Source of the DNA: Neodontobutis hainanensis
Lineage: Eukaryota > Chordata > Actinopteri > Gobiiformes > Odontobutidae
Length of the DNA: 64,000 bases
Reading direction: 5' to 3'
NCBI GenBank assembly: GCA_024349245.1
Contig: JALDNG010000105.1
Coordinates: forward strand, 978,501 to 1,042,500
The position numbers and the translations under genes are program-made. The notes beneath the pieces were generated by a model, which was not told the origin of the DNA, did not search any database, and saw only the letters and a program-made list of their open reading frames with translations. Each line of letters starts with the position of its first letter. Position 1 is the stretch's first letter. This document shows positions 10,761-22,725 of this stretch, one piece after another.

Positions 10761-11888
10761 TGCTGATAACAATTAGCATAAACATTCTACTAGCTTGAGT
10801 GTGAGTTGTTTACTTTTGACAAAGCGAAAACCCAGCAGGGCATCTGACCTAGCCTAAGTACACTTGACCATTTGACCTAACGCTGGGAAAAAGTCTTTGT
10901 CCACCCCTTGCCCCAAGGCGGCGTCAACACACAAACATCAAGCATTAACTTTATGTAATCCCAAAACTGAATCTCAAAACACATTTCAAATCAAAGACAA
11001 AATGATTATACATGATATGTTCACAATCATTCAAAATCAAATTTGTAAAAATCCATAAATCAAAACACAGTGTCACTCCAAAATAAAGTAGAAAAATATG
11101 CCAGAGTGTCCCATCGGACTCAAGATCTCCGGCCTGACCCTGCCTGTCCATTACTGTCCCTGTAACGAAAAGAAAAACACATGGAGTGAGACTTATGCAC
11201 ATTCTTAATGATTAAAACCAATTCTCTTAAGCATCATAACTTCAATGAACCATACGGCCCTTAGGACTGTAGTATGATCCGTCCTGGAGCTGTTGTCTTG
11301 TTGGTGTTCATGCAGATGTTAACGTCTCTCAGATATCAAAGTGTTCATCTGAGGTCAAAGGACCACAGTCGTTGGGCAGGTGCATGTCCAGGAATGTTGA
11401 CCCAGCAATGGCCACATCCATCAATCTCACCAACAAGCTCCGGATACATGGAAATCAACACAAACAAAAGTTATAAGACATGGAAGTGCCACACAAGTAC
11501 ATCTCAACAGACATTTAAAATACCAGTCAATTTTCCAAATATTTTGTAATTATTTTTAAACCCAGGTCAAAATCAATTACTCTAATCCAGAATCCTCTGC
11601 CAATTCTTCTGCAGAATGTGAAGCTCTTTCTTAAAAAGCTTTAGTTGTGCTGTTAACTAGACCTGAGTTACTTTGGATGAAATCCTGTAGATCTCACCTT
11701 TTCAGCTCAAAGCAGCTCAGTGCTATTTGTTCTGTCCAGTCATTGGACCAGTTTTAATTCATTTCCAGTTTTAATTCACAGTTCCAGCATTTCTCGTGCC
11801 ATTCATTATCCTTTGTTGGTTATAACCTAATTAATTTTATCCACATTTTCATATATTTTGTCTTAAAGGTAAAATTCTAATTTCAATG

Positions 11889-12239
11889 CTAATTGAATTT
11901 TAGCCTTATATTCATTAAGGACACCTTGAAGGACCCTCTGTCTTCGATGTATAAGGGGTTCTCAAATAAACCTGAAGGAACTGCTGTTTGGTTCCTAAGG
12001 TGTGAGGTTCTACTCACGATGTTCTCGTCACATTGTATGTGAACAAATAAACCAGGATCCTTTAAGGACACATGTTTCCGGTCAGCAGACAATGGTCTAA
12101 TGGTCTTACTTTCACAAAACCTCCAGACTTCTGCTTTGCACTGCACCTGTCCCTGATCTCTGTTTGTCAGGTTCAGAGTGATGTTACAGGACGTCCTGTC
12201 ACTGGCCCTGCTCACAGGTGTACTCCCAGGTGTAAACCA
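11889..12239 (-). pseudogene. Ig-domain-like coding fragment inside the retrovirus-like element
   Basis: A minus-strand open frame includes SCNITLNLTNRDQGQVQCKA. The spacing 'C-x-I-T-L-x-x-x-x-x-x-D-x-G-x-x-x-C' resembles the end of an immunoglobulin V/C2 domain (strands E-F, with D-x-G-x-Y/W-x-C). About 25 residues fit; the rest does not resemble anything I know. It could be a captured host sequence, an envelope-region remnant, or chance. No signal peptide or transmembrane helix was seen nearby. Confidence 0.3.
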
Positions 12240-15200
12240 AGATGATTATAAGTTCAAAGAACCATGTTAATATTAGCTCTTACTGGTGTCCATATTAATT
12301 GTCAAATCCTCCCTTCTAAGCCGGTACCTTCTGTGGTTGGCTTCCATCAAAACAAAATACAAACAAACAAATCAAAGGTTCTCTGACATTTTTAGACCCA
12401 TAGAAAGTGCCCTTCAGGCTTTCGTCAAACGAAACCATACAAGCTCTTAAAATGATCAAACCATAAAAATGAAACACAGATAAACCCTGTTTCCACAGAT
12501 ATGTTCTGCTGGAAATCTAATTTAATCTGAAAGGTTCAATCAGATCAAACAGTGCTTCTCCAGAACGGTCCTTCATATCAACTTTCTTTCTTTATTTTTA
12601 TTTAAACTCTTTAACTGTATTAAACACTGTTGTTATAGCCTCATGCTAACCATTAGGTTAACCACGCATCACCTCTTGACTTTAATAAAGTTAGACAGTT
12701 AGTTTAAATCTTCTTTTCCTCTCTTTTGTGACCTGGGAACCCATGTCACAAAACAAACAACAAAAAAAATCAAAAATCAAAAATGAAAGGCCATTGCCAT
12801 TAATCATTAAAATTTCAGCTCATAAACAAACAAAAAAACATAAATAGACACAAAATCAAAAATGAAAGGCCAGTGCCATTGATCATTTTAATTTCAGTCC
12901 ATAGTCAAAAAACATAAAAACATAAACTTAAAATCATAAAATGTAATTAGTATGCATTTGTCTTCTTTATGTTTTCCAAATAGCATCACTGTTGTTTCTG
13001 TTATATTTAAAACTTCATTTAGTTCAGTTCAGTTTTAGTTTTATTTACCACAGTTGTAGGTCTTTACCTGTAACTGTAAGTAGTATCATCCATAATCATA
13101 GTAATATTTTATTCAGTTGATGCAAACATAAACAACTTTAAAATAGATCAGAACTAGTTTCTCATGATCTATCGTCACAAAACTTTTTAGCCAAAGACTT
13201 TAAATTTTCAATCTAATTAGAAAATTCTCAGAATATTGTTCAATCACTTCAAAGTAATTCCTTTAGAAATAAAATCCTCAAAAACAAAACTCTTCCCTCC
13301 CTTGGGAGTTAACCTTAGCTGCTCAAACACCTCATCTCTCTCTCTCCAAAAAAAAACTCCATCACCATGTGACTGTCGTTTAAAAACTTTTCATAAAATT
13401 AACTAAGTTCTGTGTTAATTTCTCCGCATTTACCCTTTACAGTAACAATTCTTCAGGGGTTTGTTCAGTCTAGAATTGTTCCACACTGTCTATAAAACTC
13501 TGTTTCCAAAGATTTCACTCAGTGTTTTCCATCACACTTCTAAGGTTCAACCAAAAAATATTATTCAATTCTGTTCAAAGGGACAGACTATTGTGTAAAA
13601 AAATTTCTCTTTAAATCATTTCAATCAGTTATTAAACCCAGTGAGCACTTTGTCTTATGCTCTTAAACTTTAACCATTTTTACAGTTCAACGCTTTAACT
13701 TTTCATTTAAACCACCTCCAATCCTTCAAGATTGTTTTAACATATGTTTTAACATGTGTTTTAACATATAGATACATTTTCAATACCCAGATTACACATT
13801 TACTTTGCAGTTTAAACCTTTATTGTACAGATAACTCTTTTTAGCATCTATTATTATATTATTATACCTTTTATTAGAAATTACCATTTTAAAAACCCAT
13901 TGGTCATTATACATATTATCTGCATTAACTGTTTTCATTTCAGTTTTTCTAATCACTCAAACAATATTGAAACCTCAGTTGTCGTTTAGTTTACTAACTC
14001 TAAAAAAACAAAATGGTCGTACCAAAAAATTAAATTACATCCCAAGGTGGGCTATATTTTTCCCACAGACCTTTCAGAAGGTCAAACTGTTTCCTAAACA
14101 AGTCTCCTAGACTTTGAATCGGATGTAAAGGTTCCCACACAAAATGATTGTGGAGCTAACGTCAAAACCAAAACAAAAACGGAAAAACCAAAACACTTCT
14201 CGCTCCGCTCTGTGAAAAATTCCTGTGTTCCCAAACAAGGTTTGTTTTGGGAGGGGAAAAAAAACTCTCTCTGTTAGGGAAATACCTACTGCGCAATTCA
14301 CTTCAAGACACATTTTTAAATTCTTCTGATTACAAAGTGAACATTTTCATAAACGTTATATCGTGTTTTTGAACCACACTGATATTAAGGACCTCTATTA
14401 GTTCTCGTACTAATAGATACATACCATTGTTTTGCAAAATACTAATCAATACTTTTGTTTTGGATCTAAAGTTTGGAACTTTTAACTTGTTTAAATCTTT
14501 AATCTCCTCTCTACCGTGTCACACAAACTCAATACAATATCTGTTCTTTAACAGACTATTTATAAACTTTATCATAATTCAAAAGCACATCCATCTTCTG
14601 TAGATGTTTGTTCCATGTTTGTTTCTTTATGTGTCTTTATCTGTCTGTCTTTATGTGTGTGTATGTACTTCTGTGTCCGTGTGTGTGTGTACATGTGTGT
14701 TTATGTACCTGACCTGTTCAAGGGTCAGTCAAAGGTCCTTCTCTTGTCTGGACCCAGTGTCGGCCTGTTCTCAGTGCCCTCTCCTCTGCCACGCCCACCA
14801 CAGCCCCGCCCCCGGTCTCCATGGCAACCATGGCCAATGGTGCATTTTCCCTCGGAAAAATACATTACATTCACATTAAGGTCAAGTTTCACACAATTTC
14901 CAAATTTAATCTACAAATTCCTCTTTGGTCTCTCTCAATAGATACAGTTTAAAATAAATACAGATAAACATTTGTCTGGAATCTGTTTATATTACCGTTT
15001 GTTTTGCTGCTGTCTTTCTGCAGCGTCTCAGCCGACAGGAGCAGGTGTGTGTGGGAGAGGCACAGGGAGTTTGCACTGGTTTGAGCGGAGAGGCCGAGAC
15101 CTAAAAAATCTCACAGGACATAAAAGAAAAATACAAATGATTAGTGTTTTGAAGTCCATGTGTACCTTTCTTTTTTTTTTTAAAAAACTAATTTTTCTTT

Positions 15201-16800
15201 TCACAAAATGGCTTCTCCCCTTTTTTTTTTTTTTTTTTTTGTTACCCAGGAAGCCTAGAAAAATATCTTCCATAAGCTATTTTTAAGCTATTTTTCTTTC
15301 TCGTAATTGTTTAAATCACTGCTTTCAAGTCAGTTCTCAAACTTCTTCTACAAAACCATTAACCCTTTGTTAATGTTCACAGTCTTAGACATTAGACATT
15401 CAACAATGGCGCCCATTCATACAACATTAATTCTAATACACAACTTCTTTTAACTGCTTTTAACTTTAGGTCAACATTATACATTATATTATTCTCAAAA
15501 GTATAAGCCCCTCACTCTCGTAGGCTTTTCTTCTTATTCAGATGGATCAAAATAACCGAACAATGTTAGATCACAATCTTAGATTTTCTGTTACTATTTT
15601 TCTAATTAACTCCTCGCATGCAGGTATTTGTAATTTACATAAATCCATATCTCGCTTGCTATTTTTCCTCAGATGGATCAGAATCTCATGCATTAACTTA
15701 TCACAAGTTAAGGCTTTTTCACATTCAGGCTGTTCATAATGCTCGATCTCATTATTCAGACTGAATCAACTTCTTCCAATAAAATCAACTGCATTCAATC
15801 CACAGTCGCATCACAATCACTCTCTCAACCACACCTTTTACTCAGACTTTTTACTCACTAACCCTCAGGTTAGATAAACTTCATTAAAGCCACTTACTTC
15901 TGTGGGCTTTATCTCACTGCGTCACACACTCTGACGCACTGATTCTCTGTAAATCACCGCTTTCACAGGCAGTGAAAATTCTCTGCAGACTTCGGATCTA
16001 TTATCTCACTTAAAAGTTGTTAGGCTAAGAATCTCAATAATAATCCATACTCGAGTTACCTGTACATTTAACCAACATTTCTAGTTATGCAAGACTTTCT
16101 GAATGTGGTGTATAAGGACCTGTGCTATTAATATGTCTCAAATCTTGTCTTTCCTGGACCAGCTACATCCAGACCTTATACTGTTTCTCATAATTATTAA
16201 TCCTATCTCGCATAGAATGGAACGTGATCACCGTAAGACTCAGTTTCAAGGATTATATAAAAACTTACACAGCACAAGGTATCTACCAAGCTTACAATCC
16301 AGCAAGAGTACAATCTTTAACACCGATTAACATCAAACTTGTCCCGTTAAGGCCTCACTTATAAGATTCTTGACCAAAACACATACTTGTACCCCCGTCT
16401 CATGGACGGTCAGCGTTTAGCGATCTCCTACAGTAATGATAACTACATGCAAATATTCTCAGATAAATAACATGTAATTACCGAACAGTTTAAGTAGAAG
16501 CAACCCAAACCACTACTTCCGGAAGGTTTGTTTACATTCACACAAAAATAAATTAAACAGCTGTTTACCTGAATCAAAAAGTCCAATAGTCCAGTTGTTC
16601 CTCAGCCGGACGTCTTTGAATGTCTCCTCTCTTTTTCTCTCTTTGTTCAGATATCGTCACTGAGTCTCACACACAGATAGTGAAGGTCTGGCCCGTACTA
16701 TTTAAAAACAATAGTCTCGGGACTTACAGAGAAATGCTTTGTGCATTTCCCCCGTGCACGTCAGTTTCACTTTTCTGCATGAGAAGCATCAGGTATTGAT

Positions 16801-16818
16801 ATCCCGGACGAGCCCCCA
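16801..16818 (-). other. tRNA-Pro-type primer binding site
   Basis: Minus-strand TGGGGGCTCGTCCGGGAT is complementary to the 3' end of vertebrate tRNA-Pro. It lies two bases (TT) inside the 5' LTR, exactly where minus-strand priming occurs in retroviruses. Confidence 0.93.
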
Positions 16819-16820
16819 AA

Positions 16821-17182
16821 TGTTATAGGAATATTTTATATCCATATATTTATCCAGAGAGACACGGAGACCGATTATAATTTAACAAGCAATGGCCAAG
16901 TTTTAATCCTTGCAAGGAGAAGCAAAGCAGCACAATATTACAGCGGAAGGTTTGCTTAAAGATGTAAACATAACATGGGATTATATACAAGACAGTGAGG
17001 CCTTGGTGAGAGGCGTTCACAATGGTCCAGGTGCAGAAGTCCCGTGACAAGCCATGTCTCAGTCTTGTTATGTCTACTTCCTGCTTGGATTAGCACGAAG
17101 GACATGACATGAATTTGACATGACCTGAAGAGAACTATAATTCCTAGTAACAATAAACATTAAAATTAAAATTATTATAACA
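16821..17182 (-). repeat. 5' LTR of the retrovirus-like element
   Basis: 362 bp, TG..CA ends, highly similar to 10386-10746. In the minus orientation this is the upstream, promoter-bearing copy. Further inside the element (about 16570) the minus strand reads GATTCAG followed by GTAAACAG, a plausible splice donor in the leader. Confidence 0.92.
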
Positions 17183-17187
17183 ATTTC

Positions 17188-17918
17188 TTAATAGATTTAT
17201 TCCTGTACCTTCTTTGGTCCGGTGAAACCCGGAGCTTTCTAAAATCTTCTGTCTGCTCTTTCGTCCCTGGAAGCGTTAAAAACAGCTTCAATCGCTAACA
17301 TTAGCTGTGTGTAATTACACAGGCAGTAAGGAAGAAGCTAGTTTACGAAAGTAATGTTTTTTTTCTACATATACGTACAAATGTAAAAAAAAATACTTAA
17401 CGCTAAAACAAAATGCCTAACTAGACAACCACTGAAAAATATTGTTTTTAAAAAACTTACATCTAAAAGCATACTCCTCTCGCGCTCCGCTACCGCTCAT
17501 TCATTGGCCATTACGCTCTGCCGAAAAGAATTATGGGACAGGTCGGGCGGGAAAGGATCCACACCCGTCCTTCCAATTCGGGGAAAAGGAGGACTTATTT
17601 GTGGGCCGCTGAATTTGGACACAGCCTACATCTGTAAAGAAAAATTGTAATAACAAACGTCTCCATGGAGATTGGAGATTCCGTGAGTGGGCGGGGCCTA
17701 AAGGTCACGTGGCGTTCCGTGATCGTGCGACGTCATTGGAAGTTGGAATCCTTACTCTGACGCGATTAGACTTTAAAACTGGCAGATAGGCACAGAAATA
17801 GCTGCTGAATACAGGAGAAGAAACTTCAGTGAAGGAGACTCATTAAATAAGGTGAAATTTGTTAATTTAGCTGCATATAGCTTACATTGCGCCCTTCACA
17901 AAATAGTAGAAGACGAAG
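17188..17918 (+). promoter_or_regulatory. Candidate promoter region of the coiled-coil ORF
   Basis: From about 17465 the sequence becomes CpG-rich. It contains GGGCGGGGCC-like GC boxes, an E-box CACGTG (17706-17711) and a CRE-like GACGTCA next to ATTGG (17729-17738). Such a combination is typical of a TATA-less CpG promoter. The ORF starts about 180 bp further on. An upstream untranslated exon cannot be excluded. Confidence 0.45.
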
Positions 17919-20492
17919 ATGGATACAAGGAGGATGAATACAACGTGGACGAGCAATATTGCTAGAAAGATCTGGGGGGATATCGATCTGGCCTCTGCAC
18001 AGGACGCCCTCAACCGCGGTCCGACAGAGGCACAGAAGGCAAGGAGTTTGTTTTTATCAGGAGCTAAACCGGTCGATTTTCCCTTCGGAGGTCTTGCAGA
18101 ATGGGTCGAGAACGTGAACCCTCTGACAGGGGTCGTCGCTCGTCTCGAGAAGGAACTCATAGAGACAAAAACACAGCACGAACAAAAGCTAGAGAGCCTT
18201 GAGAAAATTCAGCTGGAACAACAAAAAGTTATCACGCTGAAGAATGAAGAGATAAATCAGATGAAAGAGACTTTGCGCAAACAGGAAGACTCTCAGAATA
18301 TGAAAATAATGAAATTATACAATCAGCTGCACAAACTCAAGGCTGAGAAAAGCGCTGAACAGAAACAAATGGAGGATGCTTTTAAAGTCCGGAATAAAAT
18401 CATTTGTGACGAGATGTTAACTCTGCACAATAAAATAATAGACCTCCAAAAAGAAATGAGAACCTTTATTCAACAGCAGAATACTGGCCTGGATGAGGTC
18501 TTAACCAACCAGGAGAGTGATATCTCTGCTGAGGACCAAAAAACTATTCAACAGATGGAGACAATGTCGTCACAGCAGAATACTGGCCTGGATGAGGTCT
18601 TAACCAACCAGGACGGAAGTCTGAGCCAGCCGGAGAGTGATATCTCTGCTGAGGACCAAAAAACTATTCAACAGATGGAGACAATGTCGACACAGCAGAA
18701 TACTCAGAGCAATGTTCAAGAGCCGACTTTGGACCTAGAGAAGGTGGAGAACAGCCAGTGTGTCCTGAATGAGGTCAGAACCAACCAGGACGGAAGTCTG
18801 AGCCAGCCGGAGAGTGATATCTCTGCTGAGGACCAAAAAACTATTCAACAGACGGAGACAATGTCGTCACAGCAGAATACTCAGAGCAATGTTCAAGAGC
18901 CGACTTTGGACCTAGAGAAGGCGGAGAACAGCCAGTGTGTCCTGAATGAGGTCAGAACCAACCAGGACGGAAGTCTGAGCCAGCCGGAGAGTGATATCTC
19001 TGCTCAGGAGCAAAGAACTAAAAGAGTTTCGTTCAAAGTTGACGACAGTATAAATACTCAAACCGAAAAAAATAATCAATTATTAAAGGTCTATGACAAC
19101 GTGGACAGGGATATCAAAGGTCTAAATAAATCCACGAAGCCCGTTTGTGCTTTGAAGAACACTTATCACTTCAAAGACAGACTGGGTTACCCGAGAAATG
19201 ACACCCAGACGGACACAATTAACCAACACGAAACTGAAAAAGAAGCAGGATTTAGCGGACACCAGAAGGATGTCCTCTTGGACCTTGGAGAGCTCCCAGA
19301 GGAATCTGTGTTTAAACAAAGGATGAATGCAAACTTAAAAAAGATGGAGGAACTTATACAACAGCGAATTAAACCAGAAACAGGATTTAGCAGACACCAG
19401 AGGAATGTCCTCTTGGACCTTGGAGAGCTCCCGGGGGAATCTAAGTATCAACGAAGGATAAATGCAAACTTAAAAAAGAGGGAGGAACTTATACAACAGC
19501 GAATTAAACGAGAAGGAGGATTTAGCAGATACAATAACGATGTCCTCTTGGACCTTGGAGGGCCCCCGGGGGAATCTGAGTATCAACGAAGGATGAATGC
19601 AATCTCAAAAAAGAGGGACGAAATTATACAACAGCGAATTAAACCAGAAACAGGATTTAGCAAACACCAGAAGGATGTCCTCTTTGAGCTTGGAGGGCCC
19701 CCAGAGGAATTTGAGTATGAACAAAGGTTAAGTGCAGAGCACGATAGCATGGAAAGATTTAGGCAACAAGAAATTGAAAAAAAAGCAAAATGTAGCAGAC
19801 ACCAGAGGAATGACCTCTTGGACCCTGGAGTACTCTCAGAGCAAGAGGAGTGGGAACTAAGGTTAAGTGCAAAGCACGATAGGATGGAAAGATTTAGGCA
19901 ACAAGAAATTGAAGAAGAAGCAAAATTTAGCAGACACCAAGACTTGCCAACTCAGTACAAAGTAAGGAGAGGCCTCCAAGATGAAGTGAGAGCCTTTATT
20001 CAACAGCAGAATACTCAGAGCAATGTTCAAGAGCCGACTTTGGACCTAGAGAAGGCGGAGAACAGCCAGTGTGTCCATGCTCAGGACCAAAGACTTACTC
20101 AACGGAAAGACGTTTGCTTCCAAAGTGGCAACCTCATTTATTCTTATGCCGAGGAAATTAAACAAGTGAAAATGCTCTCAGGTCAGAACAAGTCGATAGA
20201 AGAATCCAAGAATATTGTTTCTGCTCAGAGGGAGACAATGTCATCACAGCAGAAAGATTTGCACGAGCCAAAGACATTGGTCGAGCAGCAGAAAGAAGAC
20301 AACAGGAATCAGGAGAATAAACCAGCTGCAGATAGCTGCATTGTTGAAATCATTTTGAAGAACACTGATCACTCTAAAGACAGTGTGGGTCACCTGAGAA
20401 ATGACAGAAACACAAAGACGGACACATTTAACAAACAAGAAATTAAAAAAGATGGAAGACTCAGAAAATTCTGGAAGAGACTTTGGCATTAG
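17919..20492 (+). CDS. Single-exon repetitive coiled-coil protein, 857 aa, unknown function
   Basis: I do not recognise this family. The N-terminus (about residues 8-75) looks globular, with LFLSGAKPVDFPFGGLAEWV. Residues ~75-180 form a Glu/Lys/Gln-rich coiled coil. Repeat A (about 60 residues, with SQPESDISAEDQKTIQQMET and NVQEPTLDLEK) is tandem at ~190-360 and reappears once near residue 690. Repeat B (40-50 residues, GFSRHQRNVLLDLGELPGES then a charged helix ending LIQQRIKPET) occurs about six times from ~440 to 660. A third module, LKNT-x-H-x-KD-x-x-G-x-x-RND, occurs at ~412 and again near the C-terminus, which ends in basic RLRKFWKRLWH. There is no signal peptide or membrane segment. The ATG is the first in a frame open over 2.5 kb, and the repeats diverge in a codon-like way, so a real gene is likely. 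Lack of introns suggests a retrocopy, a lineage-specific gene or a transposon-derived gene. Confidence 0.7.
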   Translation: MDTRRMNTTWTSNIARKIWGDIDLASAQDALNRGPTEAQKARSLFLSGAKPVDFPFGGLAEWVENVNPLTGVVARLEKELIETKTQHEQKLESLEKIQLEQQKVITLKNEEINQMKETLRKQEDSQNMKIMKLYNQLHKLKAEKSAEQKQMEDAFKVRNKIICDEMLTLHNKIIDLQKEMRTFIQQQNTGLDEVLTNQESDISAEDQKTIQQMETMSSQQNTGLDEVLTNQDGSLSQPESDISAEDQKTIQQMETMSTQQNTQSNVQEPTLDLEKVENSQCVLNEVRTNQDGSLSQPESDISAEDQKTIQQTETMSSQQNTQSNVQEPTLDLEKAENSQCVLNEVRTNQDGSLSQPESDISAQEQRTKRVSFKVDDSINTQTEKNNQLLKVYDNVDRDIKGLNKSTKPVCALKNTYHFKDRLGYPRNDTQTDTINQHETEKEAGFSGHQKDVLLDLGELPEESVFKQRMNANLKKMEELIQQRIKPETGFSRHQRNVLLDLGELPGESKYQRRINANLKKREELIQQRIKREGGFSRYNNDVLLDLGGPPGESEYQRRMNAISKKRDEIIQQRIKPETGFSKHQKDVLFELGGPPEEFEYEQRLSAEHDSMERFRQQEIEKKAKCSRHQRNDLLDPGVLSEQEEWELRLSAKHDRMERFRQQEIEEEAKFSRHQDLPTQYKVRRGLQDEVRAFIQQQNTQSNVQEPTLDLEKAENSQCVHAQDQRLTQRKDVCFQSGNLIYSYAEEIKQVKMLSGQNKSIEESKNIVSAQRETMSSQQKDLHEPKTLVEQQKEDNRNQENKPAADSCIVEIILKNTDHSKDSVGHLRNDRNTKTDTFNKQEIKKDGRLRKFWKRLWH

Positions 20493-21380
20493 AGCTCCCA
20501 GAGGAACCTACATCACAACAAAGCCCCTCACTTTGAGCTCTTTGGAAGTTAGAGTGCTATCTACTGTATACCCTGAAACTAAAAAAGAATAAATAACGAG
20601 TTATGTCACATGTTTTGAGAATCTGTCAGAAATGTTTCCAAAGACCCCACAGCGAGCTCCTAAAGTCCTGGGTCTGTGAAGACAACAGGGCGACATCTAC
20701 AACTGCACCATTCATCAGTTCAGCCAAATATTTAAATAAAACTCTGTATAATAAAAAAATTCAATGATATTTGTTATTTATTTAACTTGATTCACACATT
20801 TCAACACAGGTTTTAAGATATAACTATTACAATGTTACATTAAAATAAGTCTTAAAGCAACAACTTAGTGATCAACCTAGACCTACAGCGGCTCATTGAC
20901 TGTGTAGATTTAAAACGATGTTACCAAAGCAGTTCATCATATTCTCAAATGTCTTCCTCTTCTCTCTCACCCTGTTTCCTGCCGGCCTACTCTCAATAAA
21001 GACTAAAAAGCAAAAAAACTCTTTTTTTTTCATTCATTTATCTCTTCACTGCAAACTTAAAGCTCTTTGAAGGTCTTTGAAAGTGACACACATAAGTTTA
21101 AGAATTATTGCATTATCATGAGATATGTTTAAATATTGTATTAAGTGACTGTCAGAACAAACATAAATGAAACAGATCAGATTTTCTGACATCTACCAAG
21201 TCTGACCATTTCAAAGCATTTCCTGATTCAACTTTCACCCTGAGCGATGTGTCCAAGCCATTTTCTGGTGTCCACTTTCACATTAAATAACTTGTCTTTA
21301 TGTTGCTCTAATGGTTTACAAAGCACATTCCACTGTGTACATGCTGCTGAATGTCCGTAGTCCTTCGTTTCTGTGGTTTG
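20493..21380. other. 3' flank of the coiled-coil gene, nothing coding recognised
   Basis: AT-rich sequence with two AATAAA motifs near the start and another near 20994. No repeat family or conserved coding segment is visible. Confidence 0.5.
20588..20593 (+). promoter_or_regulatory. Candidate polyadenylation signal of the coiled-coil gene
   Basis: AATAAA lies 96 bp after the stop codon at 20490-20492; a second one is at 20735-20740. Either would give a short 3' UTR, consistent with a compact intronless gene. Confidence 0.5.
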
Positions 21381-21539
21381 TTGTTAAAGATGTTATAATG
21401 GAGCCATAGATCTCCTCAGGCAAAAGGAAACTACAGTCAGCACGTCCAGGAAGGAGAGCCTCTGAGGGGTTTGTAGCTTTGAAAACAGTACGAGTAAAAG
21501 TTCAAATAGGATTAAAGCCCAGACCAGGGAGCATCTGAG

Positions 21540-21829
21540 TTGGGCCCAATGGGACGTCCTGATTGCGTGGGTCTGGAGAGGCCAGCGGGAGACCAGGGTT
21601 GCTTTAAGTCCAAGCAGTCCCAAGAAGAGCAGAGAGGCCAAGAGGTGAGCGTCGAGCAGAGGCTGACAGAAATCCCTCACTGCCTCTTTGAACCAAATTT
21701 TTTTGAACTGCTTTTGTGCACTTTTTGTTCCTTGTGTTTTAAAAATTGCTTCCATTGTTTTCCTCACTTGTAAATCGCTTTGGATAAAAGCATCTGCTAA
21801 ATGTCTAAATGAAAATGTAAATGTAAAAT
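21540..21829 (+). mobile_element. SINE/LINE 3' end with L2-type tail
   Basis: The segment ends in TCGCTTTGGATAAAAGCATC TGCTAAATG and a degenerate (TGTAAA)n tail, ending at 21829. This is the conserved 3' tail of teleost L2-clade LINEs (UnaL2 type) and of SINEs that borrow it. The body upstream is not clearly assignable. The tail at 21770-21829 is secure; the 5' limit is a guess. Confidence 0.6.
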
Positions 21830-21959
21830 GACTCTTGTATCAAGCCATTGTCAAAGCCTTCTCCCAAACAGTCCATGACCAGTCTGAGTCTCAATTTAAG
21901 CGTCCAGTCCACCACACTGCTTGACCCTGTTTAGTTCTAACTCTGGGCTCGAGCAGAAG

Positions 21960-22725
21960 TCTGTCCCAGATGTTCTCAGAGTCCGAGGAGGCTCATAAGC
22001 TACTAGCATTTCAGAAATATATTCTGGTGCTAAACCATTAAGAGACTTGTAAAGCAGCAGTGCTGTTTTAAAGTCTATTCTCTGAGCAACAGGAAGTGCA
22101 GAGATTTTAAAACTAGACTGATGTGGTCGTACTTCCTGGTGTTGGTTAGAACCCGAGCAGCAGCGTTCTGAATAAGCTGCAGCTGTCTTAACCCTCGTTT
22201 TGAGAGACCAGTGAGCAGCCTTTACAGTAATCTAACCTGCTGGAGATAAAAGCATGAATAAGTTTCTCTAAGTCTGGTTGAGACATTATTCCTTTGACTC
22301 TGGAAATATTTTTAAGATGATAAAATTCAGATGATGTAATTGACTTAATGTGACTCTGGACATTTAAGTCTGAGTCCATAATGAGCCCTAGATTTAACCT
22401 GGTTTTTAGATTTTAGAGAAAGAGACTTGAGGTGATGCTGAAACTTTCTCTTTGTTTCTGTTCCAAAGATGATTAGTTCAGTCTTGTTTCTGTTCAGTTG
22501 GAGACAGTGAAAGTGAGTGGATTGGTCCATTTTCAGCTGCTGTGAGTGAAAAGTAAATCTGAGTGTCATCTGCATAATTATGGAATGATACGCCACAGCT
22601 GTGTATTAACTGGTGCAACATGTGTTTAACACTAGTGTCTCCTGATGCTGCAGTGTTGTTGTTTGCCCTTTGGACTGTAGCATGTTTAATGCCTTGAACC
22701 TTGTCGTTAAAAAACAAACTCATTG
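21960..22725 (-). pseudogene. L2/CR1-like LINE reverse-transcriptase remnant
   Basis: On the minus strand, separate frames give VSFHNYADDTQIYFS (the catalytic YADD box of non-LTR reverse transcriptases), then LNRNKTELIIFGTE, and then FISSRLDYCKGCS near the C-terminal part. The order matches the end of ORF2 in L2/CR1-type fish LINEs. Frames change several times, so the copy is dead. No endonuclease part is present. Confidence 0.75.

Larger units (their letters stand above)
10381..17187 (-). mobile_element. Complete non-autonomous endogenous retrovirus-like element
   Basis: Two LTRs (10386-10746 and 16821-17182) differ by roughly 11 positions by eye. They are flanked by the 5-bp duplication ATTTC at 10381-10385 and 17183-17187. 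On the minus strand a primer binding site (TGGGGGCTCGTCCGGGAT, 18 nt) follows the 5' LTR after two bases; this is the tRNA-Pro type familiar from gammaretroviruses. The polypurine tract AAAGAGGGGGGAA lies immediately before the 3' LTR. The 6-kb interior is AT-rich, and I see no gag, protease, reverse transcriptase, integrase or envelope motif on either strand; the longest minus-strand frame is 108 codons. The element must therefore have been mobilised by another copy's proteins. Near-identical LTRs and an intact duplication indicate fairly recent insertion. Confidence 0.9.

Noticed and set aside
21393..21767. Minus-strand 124-codon ORF with hydrophobic stretches as a membrane protein gene
   Set aside because: It overlaps a + strand SINE/LINE tail, has no recognisable family and no splice context.
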